Source of the DNA: a virus
Reading direction: 5' to 3' (one strand)
IMG/VR virus record: IMGVR_UViG_3300025093_000150
Coordinates: 1 to 21,225 of that record
Length of the DNA: 21,225 nt
Part shown: positions 21,005 to 21,225 of the stretch, in pieces
Numbering within the stretch: the stretch's first letter is position 1
Layout of the letters: each line of letters begins with the position of its first letter
The notes under the pieces: model-generated
Databases searched by the model: none
Seen by the model: only the letters and a program-made list of their open reading frames with translations
Told to the model about the DNA's origin: nothing
Position numbers and translations under genes: made by a program

Positions 21005-21225
21005 TGTCAGATTACACACAGAATACATTCTACGGACCAAAAGACTCTTTGACTCCGGGCGATGCGCAGAAGAAAATTCTTGGCACAGAACTGGATGCTG
21101 AGTTTGCAGAGCTAGCCACAGTCACTGCTACTAAGTATGACTCGGGCGACATTGCCGACACGGCAACGGCACAGGCGCTGACCAGCGCCATTACACTTAT
21201 TACTCCCGAGAACCTTAAAGAGGCG
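21004..21225 (+). CDS. Probable tail-associated virion protein, N-terminal part (runs off window)
   Basis: The ATG overlaps the previous stop (TAATG) and 74 residues are visible. The segment TFYGPKDSLTPGDAQKKILGTELDAEFAELAT is like the N-terminus of podovirus tail proteins that attach fibre or spike modules to the virion (pattern K-D-S-L-x-x-G-x-x-x-K-x-I-x-G-x-E-x-D-x-E-F). The rest lies outside the window. It probably begins a tail fibre or other appendage gene. Confidence 0.6.
   Translation, partial: MSDYTQNTFYGPKDSLTPGDAQKKILGTELDAEFAELATVTATKYDSGDIADTATAQALTSAITLITPENLKEA

Overview
The window is part of the genome of a tailed double-stranded DNA bacteriophage, most likely a podovirus of a Gram-negative host. 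It is built as two divergent arms. No integrase, tRNA gene, CRISPR array or insertion sequence was seen. Host and phage genus cannot be fixed from the sequence alone.

Left arm (about 1-9030, all leftward). From the divergence point the order is: a 199-aa and a 96-aa protein of unknown function ending at a strong intrinsic terminator (8008-8040); a fresh promoter (7955-7983); then a tight, overlapping string of small genes (62, 62, 100, 75, 161 and 60 aa, two with zinc-binding motifs); then a cassette of peptide-bond and amide chemistry. The cassette holds a 298-aa zinc-ribbon protein, a phiEco32-type COOH-NH2 ligase, a gamma-glutamylcyclotransferase-like protein, two unknown proteins, an Amidoligase_2-type enzyme, a class II glutamine amidotransferase, and the start of a likely ATP-grasp ligase cut by the window edge. 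This gene set matches the phage amidoligase/ATP-grasp neighbourhoods predicted by comparative genomics to ligate or modify peptides; its substrate is unknown.

The most striking feature is a dispersed 16-bp palindrome, CTTAGTACGTACTAAG. There are 13 copies (6 perfect, 6 with one mismatch, 1 with two), all between 109 and 9756 and none in the rightward arm. It lies in leaders of leftward genes and also inside coding sequence. Inside genes, copies in the only stop-free frame (encoding LVRTK) are perfect, while copies in the two stop-containing frames carry just the change(s) that remove the in-frame stop. That argues for selection on the DNA site itself, as for a stoperator, parS-like centromere or other multi-site protein target.

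Centre (9027-10381). About 1.35 kb without a convincing gene holds a leftward promoter, three palindrome copies, several GC-rich hairpins, AT-rich sequence and two abutting inverted repeats ahead of the rightward genes.

Right arm (10382-21225, all rightward) is the virion module: a small beta-rich protein, a large adhesin-like protein, a DUF5681 protein, two 59-aa genes, terminase large subunit, portal, two small proteins (one an FmdB-type zinc ribbon), scaffold, major capsid protein followed by a hairpin, a gp4/gp11-like head-tail adaptor, a gp10/gp12-like tail hub or nozzle protein, and the start of a further tail-associated gene.
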